DNA from: an uncultured Candidatus Melainabacteria bacterium
GTDB taxonomy: Bacteria; Cyanobacteriota; Vampirovibrionia; Gastranaerophilales; Gastranaerophilaceae
Direction of reading: 5' to 3'
NCBI GenBank assembly: GCA_947525005.1
Contig: CANNUY010000005.1
Location: forward strand, 1 to 64,000
Length of the DNA stretch: 64,000 nt
Numbering within the stretch: the stretch's first letter is position 1; each line of letters begins with the position of its first letter. Position numbers and translations under genes: made by a program. This document shows positions 44,230-53,677 of the stretch, one piece after another. The notes under the pieces are model-generated. The model ran no database searches, was not told the DNA's origin, and worked only from the letters and a program-made list of their open reading frames with translations.

Positions 44230-44553
44230 ATGAGCAAAGAAAGAACATCAATCGGTTTTGGCATCGGATTAATCGCAGGTGTTGTGGGTGGAATACTTGC
44301 AGGAGTAATGTATGCACCTAAAACAGGCAAAGAATCACGTGAAAAACTAAAAAGTACAATTTGTGACTTTGCAGAAAAACATTCACCAGCCATTCAAGAT
44401 GCAAAGAAAAAAGCATATGAATCAATAGATTTGTTACGCTACAAGCTTGAACGTAACTATAAAAAGTTTGATAATATGCTTAAATCAAAGAAAATGAGAA
44501 AAGCTAAAGAACTAGAATCTTCTGAATACGATATAGACAATATGGAAGAATAA
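44230..44553 (+). CDS. YtxH-domain protein
   Basis: 107 residues. GFGIGLIAGVVGGILAGVMYAPKTGKESREKL is the YtxH signature: a glycine-rich membrane helix with APKTG turn. A charged helical tail follows. Located between two DUF948-like genes; probably one operon. GAGG precedes ATG. Confidence 0.82.
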   Translation: MSKERTSIGFGIGLIAGVVGGILAGVMYAPKTGKESREKLKSTICDFAEKHSPAIQDAKKKAYESIDLLRYKLERNYKKFDNMLKSKKMRKAKELESSEYDIDNMEE

Positions 44554-44564
44554 GGGGGACTTGC

Positions 44565-44936
44565 ATGGATACACAATTAGCTCAAGGCTTGACCTTCCTA
44601 GCGTGGGTTGGTGCTGGTTTTCTTATCATTGTTGGAATATTTCTCGTTAAACTAATGTTTGATTGTTCGAAATTATTAAAAAATATTGATAAGAATGTAA
44701 TCATTGTTCAATCAGAACTAGAACCAATCGTAAAAAATATTTCAGAAACAACAACAACGATAAATGATATTGTACAAACTACAAATGGTAAAATATCAAA
44801 GTTCTCAAATATTTATGATAAGGCAACAGATGTTGTTATAAACACTGTTTCAAAAGCTTCTGCTGTTTCAGGAACATTGTTAAAATATGCTTTTAAAGGA
44901 CTTTGTTCATCTTTCAAATATTTTACTAAAAAGTAG
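44565..44936 (+). CDS. DUF948-family membrane protein
   Basis: 123 residues. Membrane helix AWVGAGFLIIVGIFLVKLMF, then a coiled-coil KNIDKNVIIVQSELEPIVKNISETTTTINDIVQ, typical of DUF948. GGGGG precedes ATG, eleven bases after the YtxH gene. Confidence 0.8.
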   Translation: MDTQLAQGLTFLAWVGAGFLIIVGIFLVKLMFDCSKLLKNIDKNVIIVQSELEPIVKNISETTTTINDIVQTTNGKISKFSNIYDKATDVVINTVSKASAVSGTLLKYAFKGLCSSFKYFTKK

Positions 44937-45010
44937 TAGGTAGGTTTGTCTAATCGTCTAATGTTAAAAACATTAATGAAAAATAAAATTATACTGAAAA
45001 GGAGAAAAAT

Positions 45011-45277
45011 ATGTCAGTAACTAGATTTTTTGCAGGTGTTGCGATAGGTGCAGCGATAGGTGCAATAGCAGGAGTTTTATTAGCTCCACAATCAGGTGAA
45101 GAAACTAGAGAATCAATCGGTAACATGGCTAAAGGTGTTGCTAAAAAAACAGACAGTACTGTTAAAGATATCCAAGATAGAGCCGATTCTATTGTTTCTG
45201 ACCTACAAGAAAAAGGTGATGAAATTATTGAAAAAATTCAAGACTTGATTAACAAGCAAAAAGAAGAAACTGTTTAA
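45011..45277 (+). CDS. YtxH-domain protein (second)
   Basis: 88 residues. RFFAGVAIGAAIGAIAGVLLAPQSGEETRESIG is the YtxH motif; a helical tail with DIQDRADSIVSDLQEKGDEIIEKIQ follows. AAGGAG precedes ATG. Closes the small membrane-protein cluster; a terminator follows. Confidence 0.85.
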   Translation: MSVTRFFAGVAIGAAIGAIAGVLLAPQSGEETRESIGNMAKGVAKKTDSTVKDIQDRADSIVSDLQEKGDEIIEKIQDLINKQKEETV

Positions 45278-45298
45278 TTTTTTCATCAAGATTGTTTA

Positions 45299-45331
45299 CA
45301 AAACGGCTCAATTTGAGCCGTTTTGTTTTTT
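45299..45331 (+). terminator. Terminator of the YtxH cluster
   Basis: Stem AAAACGGCTCAA/TTGAGCCGTTTT followed by T-rich DNA. Confidence 0.8.
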
Positions 45332-45339
45332 GTTTATGA

Positions 45340-45351
45340 TATGATTGATTT
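45340..45351 (+). promoter_or_regulatory. -10 element six bases before the U32 start
   Basis: TATGAT at 45340-45345, then six bases to ATG at 45352, without any ribosome site. Suggests leaderless initiation. Confidence 0.35.
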
Positions 45352-46596
45352 ATGAAGAAGATAGAATTATTATTACCAGCAGGTAACAAAGAAAAATTAG
45401 AATACGCTGTCAGATACGGAGCTGATGCTGTTTATTTAGGAGTTGTAGATTTCAGCCTCAGAGCTATGAGAAAAGGTGAACTTATCACTCTTGATAACCT
45501 AAAAGACTCTATTGATTTAGCACATAAATTAGGTAAGAAAGCCTATCTTACATTAAATATTTTTGCTTTCAATAACGATATACATTCTCTTGAAGAATGT
45601 ATGGAACGTATATCTGACTCAAATCCCGATGCACTTATTGTTAGTGATGTAGGGATAATGAGAGTTGTTAGGAAATATATGCCTGATACTCCACTTCATA
45701 TCAGTACCCAAGCAAACTCTTTGAATTATGAGGCTGTGAAGTTTTGGCAGGATTATGGTGCAACACGTGTTATTCTTGGACGTGAGGTTAATATCAAGGA
45801 TATGGCTGAGATGAAATCTGCTGTTCCAGATATGGAGCTTGAAGTTTTCGTACACGGTGCTCAATGTGTTTCTTTTTCTGGTCGTTGTTTAATCAGTGAT
45901 TATATGACAAATGGAGAAAGAAAAGCAAATCAAGGTAATTGTTGTCAGCCTTGTAGATGGAGTTATAAACTTGTTGAAGAAACAAGGCCTGGACAATATT
46001 ACGAAATTGAGCAAAACGAACGTGGTACACATATTATGAGTACTAAAGATCTTTGCTTGGTTAATCATTTACCAAAACTTATTGATGCTGGTGTTGATTC
46101 ATTAAAGGTTGAGGGTAGAACAAAAAGTCTTTATTATGTTTCTGCGGTTGCAAAAACTTATAGAGAGGCTATTGATGCAGTTTATAATGATAAAAATGTT
46201 GATTTAACTCCATATTTTAAAGAATTATTAAAAGTTGGTAATAGAGGTTATACAACAGGATTTTATCTTGGTGATGGTGAATATCCAAATGATGGTTATA
46301 GCTATGACATATCAAAGGGATTAGCAGGTGCTGATTTCTTGTGTGAAATCCATGATAAAGACGGTGATTTTTATAAGATTAAAACTAAAAATAAATTCTT
46401 TATAAATACTGATATTGAAGTTATTTCACCAAGCGAAAGATTTACAACACAAGCAAAAGAAATCAAAAACAAAGACGGTGAACAACTTGAGTTTGCAAAC
46501 ACAAATGATGAACTTTGGGTTAGATTTAATCAGCCAATAAATGATTATAAGTATGCAATAGTTAGAACAGTTGGAATAAAAGTTTATGAGAATTAG
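45352..46596 (+). CDS. U32-family peptidase/RNA-modification protein
   Basis: 414 residues. LLLPAGNKEKLEYAVRYGADAVYLG opens the family; VHGAQCVSFSGRCLISDYMTNGERKANQGNCCQPCRW carries the Cys cluster. TKDLCLVNHLPKLIDAGVDSLKVEGRTKS follows. Relatives include RlhA/TrhP, which hydroxylate rRNA or tRNA bases; collagenase activity is also described. Overlaps the HAD gene by eleven bases. Confidence 0.88.
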   Translation: MKKIELLLPAGNKEKLEYAVRYGADAVYLGVVDFSLRAMRKGELITLDNLKDSIDLAHKLGKKAYLTLNIFAFNNDIHSLEECMERISDSNPDALIVSDVGIMRVVRKYMPDTPLHISTQANSLNYEAVKFWQDYGATRVILGREVNIKDMAEMKSAVPDMELEVFVHGAQCVSFSGRCLISDYMTNGERKANQGNCCQPCRWSYKLVEETRPGQYYEIEQNERGTHIMSTKDLCLVNHLPKLIDAGVDSLKVEGRTKSLYYVSAVAKTYREAIDAVYNDKNVDLTPYFKELLKVGNRGYTTGFYLGDGEYPNDGYSYDISKGLAGADFLCEIHDKDGDFYKIKTKNKFFINTDIEVISPSERFTTQAKEIKNKDGEQLEFANTNDELWVRFNQPINDYKYAIVRTVGIKVYEN

Positions 46597-47065
46597 ACCT
46601 GATTATAACCTAAAATGTGTTTATGATATTGACTTAGAAGAACTTAAATCAAATGGGATTAAAGTTATTATGTTTGATTTGGATAGTACTTTAATGATAT
46701 CTAAATCTGGCTGTTATCTTGAAGAAACGAAAAAATGGTTGGATAGGGTTCAAAAAGATTTTGAAGTTGCTGTAATATCAAATAACTATAGCGAAGAATA
46801 TTTAAATAAAGTACGAGCTAGTTCAAATTTTAAGGTAATAGGTTCAGCGAGAAAACCTGACCCTACGGTTATGCAAGCATACTTAGATGAATTAGGAATA
46901 GAACCTTGTTATGCTGTTATGGTTGGAGATAGACCTTTGACAGATATATTAGGTGGAAAAAGATTAGGTTGTACAACTATTCTTGTAGATTCAATTAATG
47001 CAGAAAATGAAAATAAACCAACAAGGTTTGTACGTTGGTTAGAAAGATTGACGATTAAGAAATAG
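46586..47065 (+). CDS. YqeG-family HAD phosphatase
   Basis: 159 residues. IRPDYNLKCVYDIDLEELKSNGIKVIMFDLDSTL is the YqeG/GEP4-like start with HAD motif I. VMVGDRPLTDILGGKRLG is motif IV. Related to mitochondrial phosphatidylglycerophosphate phosphatase; substrate unproven. Coupled by overlap to the U32 gene. Confidence 0.88.
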   Translation: MRIRPDYNLKCVYDIDLEELKSNGIKVIMFDLDSTLMISKSGCYLEETKKWLDRVQKDFEVAVISNNYSEEYLNKVRASSNFKVIGSARKPDPTVMQAYLDELGIEPCYAVMVGDRPLTDILGGKRLGCTTILVDSINAENENKPTRFVRWLERLTIKK

Positions 47066-47099
47066 ATTATTGAGGGTTAAGAATCTATTTTATTTTTTT
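47061..47099 (+). terminator. Terminator of the YqeG-like gene
   Basis: Stem AATAGATT/AATCTATT followed by T-rich DNA; it overlaps the stop codon. Confidence 0.65.
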
Positions 47100-47159
47100 A
47101 CGCTTGATATAACGATAAAATTCTTGTAAGGGTGTGTTTTTTTATAATCTAAAGAGGTA

Positions 47160-49001
47160 TTACTTTCTTTTGTAATGTATATAACAACCCTCATCTTCCA
47201 TATCTATCTTGCCATCATAGTCGTTATCAATTCCATCGCTACAAGAACCTAAAGAATTCAACCCCTCTGCACTAGCATCGTGTGTCAACCAATAATTATC
47301 AATCTTTTTCCACAAATATTCAAAAAATATCTTATTGAATACTGCAATTTTTGAGTTCTTTATTACAAGCACATTCTCATCGTTTTTGTGTTCTCCACTT
47401 TTTGAAAAATTCATTGAGCCTATTACTGAGTATTTATTATCTATTATCATTGTTTTTGAATGTAATTTTCCTGCAAATGTTTCAGTCTTTACAAGTATTC
47501 CGTGTTGTCTTAGCAATCTATGTTTAGAATAAGGGCTTTTGGCATTAGCTGCATCAAGTATTATTTTTATTTCGACCCCTCTTTTTTTTGCTGAAATTAG
47601 AGCCTGTGCTAATTTATAATCAGTGATTAAAAATGCAGGAATACAAATTTGCTTCCTTGCAGAATTAACAAGTGGAATTATAATCCTTTCAATTGTCAAA
47701 TCTTTTGGTGAAAAATACACAGAAATATTCGTATTTCCAATCTGTATATTCTCTTTTTCATGAATTTTTGATTTTAAATAATGAAACCTTGCATTATACA
47801 TCTGTTCAAATTCTTGTTTATAAACTTGTGCAACCTGAGTAGAATTAATCACTACAACGTTGTTACAATTAAACCCTGACATATCAGTATAACTTAGGTT
47901 TGCAGAACCTGTCATAACCGTTTTATTATCAAAAATATAAAATTTGTCGTGCATAATAGAGTTAGTATAAGCACTCTGTTGTCCAGTAGTAAAAGTAGCC
48001 TTATCATTCACCGCATTTTTAATAATTGATACAAGATACATTGTGTCAGGATATATGTTTGTGTTGTTTGAATTGATATCATATACAAGCCTAATTTTCA
48101 CACCTCTTTTAAGTGCATTTTTTAAAGCTTTTTCTACAGGTGGTACTTTTTTGTATCCATATATCGCAATATCAATTGATTTTTGAGAGTTATTAATTTG
48201 TTTCACAAGTTCTTTACAAACCTTTGTATTACAGTATTTGTCAGGTTTTAATTTTGTAGTGTAATCCGTTATTAAAACCTTTATTGACCCATTTGAAATT
48301 ATTATAGGAACAGGCTTAACGTTAAGGTTTGGGCCGTGAAAATTGTATTTTTTATGTTTGTTGTGTTTATTGTGTTTGTGATAATTATTCTTGTCAGTAT
48401 GACAGTATTTGCAAGGTTTTACACCTTTTGGGAGCTGTGACTTCGCTATAAACACGTAATTGTGAGCTAGTAATCCATATTTGCAATCTATTGTGTGATA
48501 TTTATTACTTTTTGCGTTATAAATTACAAAGTTTGTTTTGTTGATGTACTTAAGTTCTTTTTTGAGAGCTTTTTCATTTGTTGGCTTGTTATTTTTAAAC
48601 ACAAATCCCGAATTCAAAAGCTTTTCATTGAAATTTGTTGTTCCAAGATAGATGTTATTATCTTTTAGGATCACAGTTTTATCTTTAATGCAATCAGAAA
48701 CAAACTTCTCAGTTAGGTATGATAAAACGATAATCTCTTTTTTAGAAAGATTGTAGTTAGAATATTTTGAAAGTTTTGCAGGGTCTTGAATATCAGAACG
48801 CTTGATATAATTATAGCCATCAAGAATTGTTATAACTTCATCGTCATCTTCGATACCGTTATTGTTCAAATCAACAATAATTTCAAAGGGCGATTTTATC
48901 GCCAGAATATCATAAGATTTTGATTTTTGATAATTATAAATAGAGAATAGCAAAAACGAGAGTATGGCTACACATATTACAATTATTTTGTGTTTAGTCA
49001 T
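47160..49001 (-). CDS. Phospholipase D-superfamily nuclease-like protein
   Basis: 613 residues, one N-terminal membrane anchor (5-22). An EF-hand-like VDLNNNGIEDDDE (about 43-55) is followed by an extra domain with HTIDCKYG...CKYCH and a His-rich stretch (about 168-222). Two HKD motifs (His351 and His514) form one PLD active site. The last 25 residues hold an Asp-rich, Cys-bounded loop. Likely an envelope-anchored nuclease or phospholipase; the C-terminal loop should bind calcium. Confidence 0.85.
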   Translation of the reverse strand: MTKHKIIVICVAILSFLLFSIYNYQKSKSYDILAIKSPFEIIVDLNNNGIEDDDEVITILDGYNYIKRSDIQDPAKLSKYSNYNLSKKEIIVLSYLTEKFVSDCIKDKTVILKDNNIYLGTTNFNEKLLNSGFVFKNNKPTNEKALKKELKYINKTNFVIYNAKSNKYHTIDCKYGLLAHNYVFIAKSQLPKGVKPCKYCHTDKNNYHKHNKHNKHKKYNFHGPNLNVKPVPIIISNGSIKVLITDYTTKLKPDKYCNTKVCKELVKQINNSQKSIDIAIYGYKKVPPVEKALKNALKRGVKIRLVYDINSNNTNIYPDTMYLVSIIKNAVNDKATFTTGQQSAYTNSIMHDKFYIFDNKTVMTGSANLSYTDMSGFNCNNVVVINSTQVAQVYKQEFEQMYNARFHYLKSKIHEKENIQIGNTNISVYFSPKDLTIERIIIPLVNSARKQICIPAFLITDYKLAQALISAKKRGVEIKIILDAANAKSPYSKHRLLRQHGILVKTETFAGKLHSKTMIIDNKYSVIGSMNFSKSGEHKNDENVLVIKNSKIAVFNKIFFEYLWKKIDNYWLTHDASAEGLNSLGSCSDGIDNDYDGKIDMEDEGCYIHYKRK

Positions 49002-49018
49002 TCAAGCCTGCAATTCTA

Positions 49019-50254
49019 TTATGAGTTAAATTCTATGAATAAGTTTTCAATAATATCGTAGCCTTTAAGCATAGTTTTGTAATCAACCTTTTCGTTTGCT
49101 GAATGCATATTGAAAACATCTGCTAATCCAAGTAAGAATGGCATAAATGTTTCACCTTTGATATTCTTTTGATGTGCGTAAATATGAGTTTCAGCACCAG
49201 CGTGGAAAGATGAAACTTCGTTTTCTATGCCTAGCTTTTTACAAACCTTTGTGTGAAGTTCTGGGATTGAGTCATCATCAGCTTTTTCAAAAGGTGGCAA
49301 ATGAATTTCAAAAGTTATCTCTGCCAAAGCAAGACCTTCATATTTTTTGTTGAATTTGTCAACGATTGATTGCATTAGTGCTTTAAGTTCGTTTTCTTTT
49401 TCAACACTAGCACTTCTAATTGAATATGATGCTCTAGCTTCTGTATTAATAATATTAGTAGAAGCTTTATCGTTTATAGTTTTTATGTAGTTAGGTGAAT
49501 TTACATTGTCATCAATAAGCGATTTGACTGCGTTTTGGATACCACCAGCAACGATTGCACCAAGATTACAAGATGTGATAACACCTGTTTCGTCTTGATA
49601 GAAAACCCCTTGAGGAAATTCTGCAAGAAGTTCTGCAATAAGCTTTGCAGCGTTAAGACGAGTTTTATCACCGATATCAATACCAGAGTGTCCTCCGATA
49701 AGTCCTTTTACAAGAAGTTTTGCATTTGTGTAGCTAGCACCTGATATTTGAACCTGAGCAAGTTTATCTGCATCACATACCAAAACGTATTTTGAATGGA
49801 TTTTAGAAAAGTTTACGTGTTCAATACCACTCATATTTGTTTCTTCATCACGAGTGAAAGTTATTTCTAGTCCACCGTGTTTTAGAGATTTGTCGTTTGC
49901 AACTTTTTTAGCAAGCAATAATGCTGAAGCAACACCAACTTTGTCGTCAGCACCAAGTGTTCTGCCATCTGCATGGATAAAGTCACCGTCTAATAATAAT
50001 CTAATTTCTGAAGCGTCACCCACTACGTCCATGTGAGATGAAAACATTATTGGTTGTTTTGACTCATCTGTTGCCGGAATATATATATATACGTTTTTAT
50101 AATCATCAAGTGTACAAGGAATATTATTTTGGGAACAAAATTCTTGAATTTTAGCTATCACTTTTTCTTCGTGAAGTGATGGTGATGGAGTTTCTGCAAG
50201 TGTGCAAAAAATGTCTACTAATTCGTGTTCTTTTCTAATATCCTGTATACTCAT
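49019..50254 (-). CDS. M20-family peptidase (PepT-like)
   Basis: 411 residues. FSSHMDVVGDAS, HADGRTLGADDKVG and TRDEETNMSG carry the zinc ligands and catalytic Asp/Glu of M20B; GGHSGIDIGDKTRLNA opens the dimerisation domain and FHAGAETHIY lies near the end. Tripeptidase T or carboxypeptidase-like activity is expected. AAGGAGAG precedes the ATG. Confidence 0.9.
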   Translation of the reverse strand: MSIQDIRKEHELVDIFCTLAETPSPSLHEEKVIAKIQEFCSQNNIPCTLDDYKNVYIYIPATDESKQPIMFSSHMDVVGDASEIRLLLDGDFIHADGRTLGADDKVGVASALLLAKKVANDKSLKHGGLEITFTRDEETNMSGIEHVNFSKIHSKYVLVCDADKLAQVQISGASYTNAKLLVKGLIGGHSGIDIGDKTRLNAAKLIAELLAEFPQGVFYQDETGVITSCNLGAIVAGGIQNAVKSLIDDNVNSPNYIKTINDKASTNIINTEARASYSIRSASVEKENELKALMQSIVDKFNKKYEGLALAEITFEIHLPPFEKADDDSIPELHTKVCKKLGIENEVSSFHAGAETHIYAHQKNIKGETFMPFLLGLADVFNMHSANEKVDYKTMLKGYDIIENLFIEFNS

Positions 50255-50391
50255 AACGTGCTCTCCTTATGCTTTATTCTTTGAGTTTAGTATAGCACAA
50301 TTATATAAATAAGGAGTAGTATTTTTTGTTATTTTCTAATTTAAGATTTTTAGTGAAAAATATAATTTTTATCGTTTAACAAAGATAACAA

Positions 50392-50976
50392 TTAAACATC
50401 ACCACAATCCTCCCATTCTTGAGCTGTTGTGTTTTGCTTGTCATTCGCAAGCACAGAAAGGAGAGGTAGATGTTTTTTATATTTAGAAGGCAGATTTCCC
50501 TTGAATTTCACTGAGCCGTCTTCTAAACATTCATAAGAAAGATTTATTTCTTTCCCATCAATAGTGCCTGTCATATTTCCAGTTGAACCTGTATTTTGCT
50601 GATACCATTTGTTATTTGGGCTAATTTTTAAATTGATATCATTGCTATCAACTTGTCCTTGAACTCCTGTAGAGTTACTGAAGAAACTGTTTTTGATTTT
50701 TAAATCAGTGTTTTCATTGGTCATATTATAATCTTGCCAATAACTTGTTGAATAGTCTTGAATTTCGCCAAATTTTGAAAAATAATCTTTTCTTGATACG
50801 GTTTCATCGATATTATTCTGAGAAACATCAAGTGTATCCGATTCAGGAGTACGCTCTAAGTTATTTGTTTGGATATCTGTTAGATAAGTTTTATCATTAT
50901 TAATACTTTTAAAATTTACGTTATTTATATTGCTTTGTGAATATAAATTTTGTGCTTGATTTACATTTAAACTCAT
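50392..50976 (-). CDS. Small unrecognised protein with N-terminal NFKS motif
   Basis: 194 residues. Asn/Gln/Ser-rich lead (MSLNVNQAQNLYSQSNINN) then VNFKS at residues 20-24. The C-terminal half is beta-rich (DLKIKNSFFSNSTGVQGQVDSND, GSTGNMTGTIDGKEINLSYE), resembling a small binding or amyloid-like domain. No signal peptide. Shares the motif with three other orphans here. Confidence 0.5.
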   Translation of the reverse strand: MSLNVNQAQNLYSQSNINNVNFKSINNDKTYLTDIQTNNLERTPESDTLDVSQNNIDETVSRKDYFSKFGEIQDYSTSYWQDYNMTNENTDLKIKNSFFSNSTGVQGQVDSNDINLKISPNNKWYQQNTGSTGNMTGTIDGKEINLSYECLEDGSVKFKGNLPSKYKKHLPLLSVLANDKQNTTAQEWEDCGDV

Positions 50977-51179
50977 AAAAAATACCTTTAACCAATAACT
51001 AACCTATGTATTAATAAAGAAAATATTCTTCTTATAATTGATTAAATGTAAATAAAGTTTAAGTGAAATATTTTATTGATTGTAAAAACAATTTCATATA
51101 ATTTTGAAAATTAAATCTTTTGTGATATTATTTATGAGAAAATAGAAAAAGTCACATAACATTATCGTAAGGAGTTTAT
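50977..51179. other. Intergenic region before efp
   Basis: Holds the efp promoter; otherwise AT-rich without notable structure. Confidence 0.4.
51104..51131 (+). promoter_or_regulatory. Sigma-70 promoter of efp
   Basis: TTGAAA at 51104-51109, 16 bases, TATTAT at 51126-51131; GTAAGGAG then precedes the ATG. Confidence 0.55.
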
Positions 51180-51737
51180 ATGATTTCTGTAAATGATTTT
51201 AAAACAGGATTAACATTACAATTAGACAATGGTCTTTGGTCAGTAGTAGAATTTTTACACGTAAAACCTGGTAAAGGTGCTGCATTTGTACGTTCTAAAT
51301 TAAAAAACGTAGAAACTGGTCAAGTAGTTGAAAAAACATTTAGAGCTGGTGAAAAAGTTGCTAAAGCTACTTTAGACAGACGTGAAATGCAATATTTATA
51401 CAAAGAAGGTAAAGAATTCGTTATGATGGATAATGAATCTTATGAACAAATGCAACTTTCAGAAGACCAAATTGGAAGTGGAATCAAGTATTTGAAAGAA
51501 AATATGGTTGTTCAAGTACTTATGCACGATGGAAAAATTATTGGTGTAGATATCCCTGCACACGTAGAATTAGAGGTAATTGATACTCCACCTGCTGAAA
51601 AGGGTAACACAGCACAAGGTGGTACAAAACCTGCTACATTAGAAACAGGTGCAGTTGTAAACGTACCATTCTTTGTTTCAAACGGAGATATGATTAGAGT
51701 AGATACAAGATCAAATGAATATTTGGATCGTTGTTAG
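51180..51737 (+). CDS. efp: Translation elongation factor P
   Basis: 185 residues, three beta-barrel domains. HVKPGKGAAFVR holds the lysine (about 32) that is modified in many bacteria. TFRAGEKVAKATLDRREMQYLY opens domain II, and NGDMIRVDTRSNEYLDR is the domain III end. It relieves stalling at polyproline. GTAAGGAG precedes ATG; accB follows by 18 bases. Confidence 0.97.
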   Translation: MISVNDFKTGLTLQLDNGLWSVVEFLHVKPGKGAAFVRSKLKNVETGQVVEKTFRAGEKVAKATLDRREMQYLYKEGKEFVMMDNESYEQMQLSEDQIGSGIKYLKENMVVQVLMHDGKIIGVDIPAHVELEVIDTPPAEKGNTAQGGTKPATLETGAVVNVPFFVSNGDMIRVDTRSNEYLDRC

Positions 51738-51755
51738 TAAGTAAGAGGTTGATAA

Positions 51756-52223
51756 ATGAAATTTGATACAGATTATATAGATCAATTAGCAAAAATAATT
51801 GCAGACAATGAATTAACAGAAATTTCTTTAGAAGATGGCAATCAAGCTATCACTATAAGAAAAGATTTACCAGAAGTAGTTAGTGCAGGAGTTGCAATGC
51901 CAGTTGCGGCACCAGTTCAACAAGCACCTGCTTCAGCTCCAGCAGCAGCTGTTGCTCCAAAAGCTGAATCAGCAGAACCTGCTAAAAAAGGTAACCCTGT
52001 TGTTTCACCTATGGTAGGTACTTTCTATAGCAAACCTGCTCCTGATAAAGAAGCCTTTGTTAAAGTTGGTGATACTGTTTCATCAGGCGATGTTGTTTGT
52101 ATTATTGAAGCAATGAAGCTTATGAACGAAATTGAAACAGAATTCTCAGGTAAAGTTGTAGAAATCTGTGTAGAAGATGGTCAGGCTGTAGAATATGGTC
52201 AAACCATTATGTATATTGAATAA
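51756..52223 (+). CDS. accB: Biotin carboxyl carrier protein of acetyl-CoA carboxylase
   Basis: 155 residues. An N-terminal helical part, an Ala/Pro linker (about 45-80), and a biotinyl domain with the acceptor lysine in IIEAMKLMNEIE. It carries the carboxyl group to malonyl-CoA synthesis. Usual efp-accB-accC neighbours. Confidence 0.97.
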   Translation: MKFDTDYIDQLAKIIADNELTEISLEDGNQAITIRKDLPEVVSAGVAMPVAAPVQQAPASAPAAAVAPKAESAEPAKKGNPVVSPMVGTFYSKPAPDKEAFVKVGDTVSSGDVVCIIEAMKLMNEIETEFSGKVVEICVEDGQAVEYGQTIMYIE

Positions 52224-52232
52224 GAATTTTTG

Positions 52233-52269
52233 AAAAAATACCTGTACATTTTGTATGGGTATTTTTTTT
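52233..52269 (+). terminator. Terminator or attenuator between accB and accC
   Basis: Stem AAAAAATACC/GGTATTTTTT with an inner TACA/TGTA pairing and a T8 run. It may let accB be made in excess over accC. Confidence 0.7.
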
Positions 52270-52297
52270 AGCCGATAGATAAAAGGATAAATGGATT

Positions 52298-53650
52298 ATG
52301 TTAAAAAAAGTTTTAATCGCAAATAGAGGGGAGATTGCAGTTCGTGTAATCAGAGCTTGTCGTGAGTTAGGTATTCCGACAGTTGCTATATATTCAGAAG
52401 CAGATGCAGAATCACTTCACGTTAGATTAGCAACTGATTCATACTGTATAGGACCTGCTGCAAGTGCTAAGAGTTATCTTGATATAAGCAGAATTATGGC
52501 AGTTGCAGAGGTTTCTGGAGCTGATGCAATTCACCCTGGATATGGTTTCTTGTCAGAAAGAGCTGATTTTGTAGAAATGTGTGAAGAAAGTGGTTTGAAA
52601 TTTATTGGACCATCTTCAGAAGCTATGAAGAAAATGGGCGATAAAGCTACTGCAAGAAAAACAATGATTGAAAATGATGTACCTGTTACTCCTGGTACAG
52701 GCATTGTAAAAACACCTGAAGAAGTTAAGGAATTTGCAAATAGAGTTGGTTATCCAGTTATCCTTAAAGCTACTGCCGGTGGTGGTGGTAAAGGTATGAG
52801 AGTTTGTAGAAGTGATGAAGATGTTGATACTAATATGCCATTATGTCAATCTGAAGCTCAAAACTTCTTTGGTAACCCTGATGTTTATGCAGAAAAATTC
52901 TTAGAAAACCCAAGACACATTGAGGTTCAAGTTTTAGGTGATAGTTTTGGAAATGTTATCCACTTAGGCGAACGTGATTGTTCTATCCAAAGACGTCACC
53001 AAAAATTGTTAGAGGAAGCTCCATCACCTGCTATTGATGAAGAAACTCGTAAAGAAATGGGTGCTGCTGCTGTTAGAGCTGCAAAGGCTATTAATTATGA
53101 AGGTGCAGGTACTTGTGAATTTTTACTTGACCACGATGGGAAATGGTATTTTATGGAAATGAATACCCGTGTACAAGTTGAGCATTGTGTTACTGAAATG
53201 ATTTCAAGAGTTGATATTGTTAGAGAACAAATCAGAGTTGCTTCTGGTGAAAAACTTGGATATACGCAAGATCAAGTCCAATTAAGAGGTCATGCTATTG
53301 AATGTCGTATCAATGCCGAAAACCCTGATAAAGACTTTATGCCTTGTCCTGGTAAAATTGATGGATACTTCGCTCCTGGTGGATTTGGTATAAGAGTAGA
53401 TTCTCACGTATACCCTGGATATTCTATTCCACCTTATTATGATTCAATGATTGGAAAATTGATTTGTTGGGGTGAAACAAGAAATCAAGCTAGAAGAAGA
53501 ATGTATCAAGCATTGAAAGAATATGTTGTTACAGGTATTGCAACAACTATTCCATTCCACCAAGGTATTATTGAAGACGAAGTGTTTATTAGTGGTAAAT
53601 TCAATACAGGATTTATTGAAGATTACTATAAACGTAAAGGCTTGAAATAA
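52298..53650 (+). CDS. accC: Biotin carboxylase subunit of acetyl-CoA carboxylase
   Basis: 450 residues. KKVLIANRGEIAVRVIRACRELG starts the fold; KATAGGGGKGMRV is the ATP loop, and the RDCSIQRRHQKLLEEAPSP and EMNTRVQVEHCVTE sequences are catalytic. It charges biotin with CO2. A terminator separates it from accB. Confidence 0.97.
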   Translation: MLKKVLIANRGEIAVRVIRACRELGIPTVAIYSEADAESLHVRLATDSYCIGPAASAKSYLDISRIMAVAEVSGADAIHPGYGFLSERADFVEMCEESGLKFIGPSSEAMKKMGDKATARKTMIENDVPVTPGTGIVKTPEEVKEFANRVGYPVILKATAGGGGKGMRVCRSDEDVDTNMPLCQSEAQNFFGNPDVYAEKFLENPRHIEVQVLGDSFGNVIHLGERDCSIQRRHQKLLEEAPSPAIDEETRKEMGAAAVRAAKAINYEGAGTCEFLLDHDGKWYFMEMNTRVQVEHCVTEMISRVDIVREQIRVASGEKLGYTQDQVQLRGHAIECRINAENPDKDFMPCPGKIDGYFAPGGFGIRVDSHVYPGYSIPPYYDSMIGKLICWGETRNQARRRMYQALKEYVVTGIATTIPFHQGIIEDEVFISGKFNTGFIEDYYKRKGLK

Positions 53651-53677
53651 TAATAAGGTTATTTAGGGAGAGGTAAG

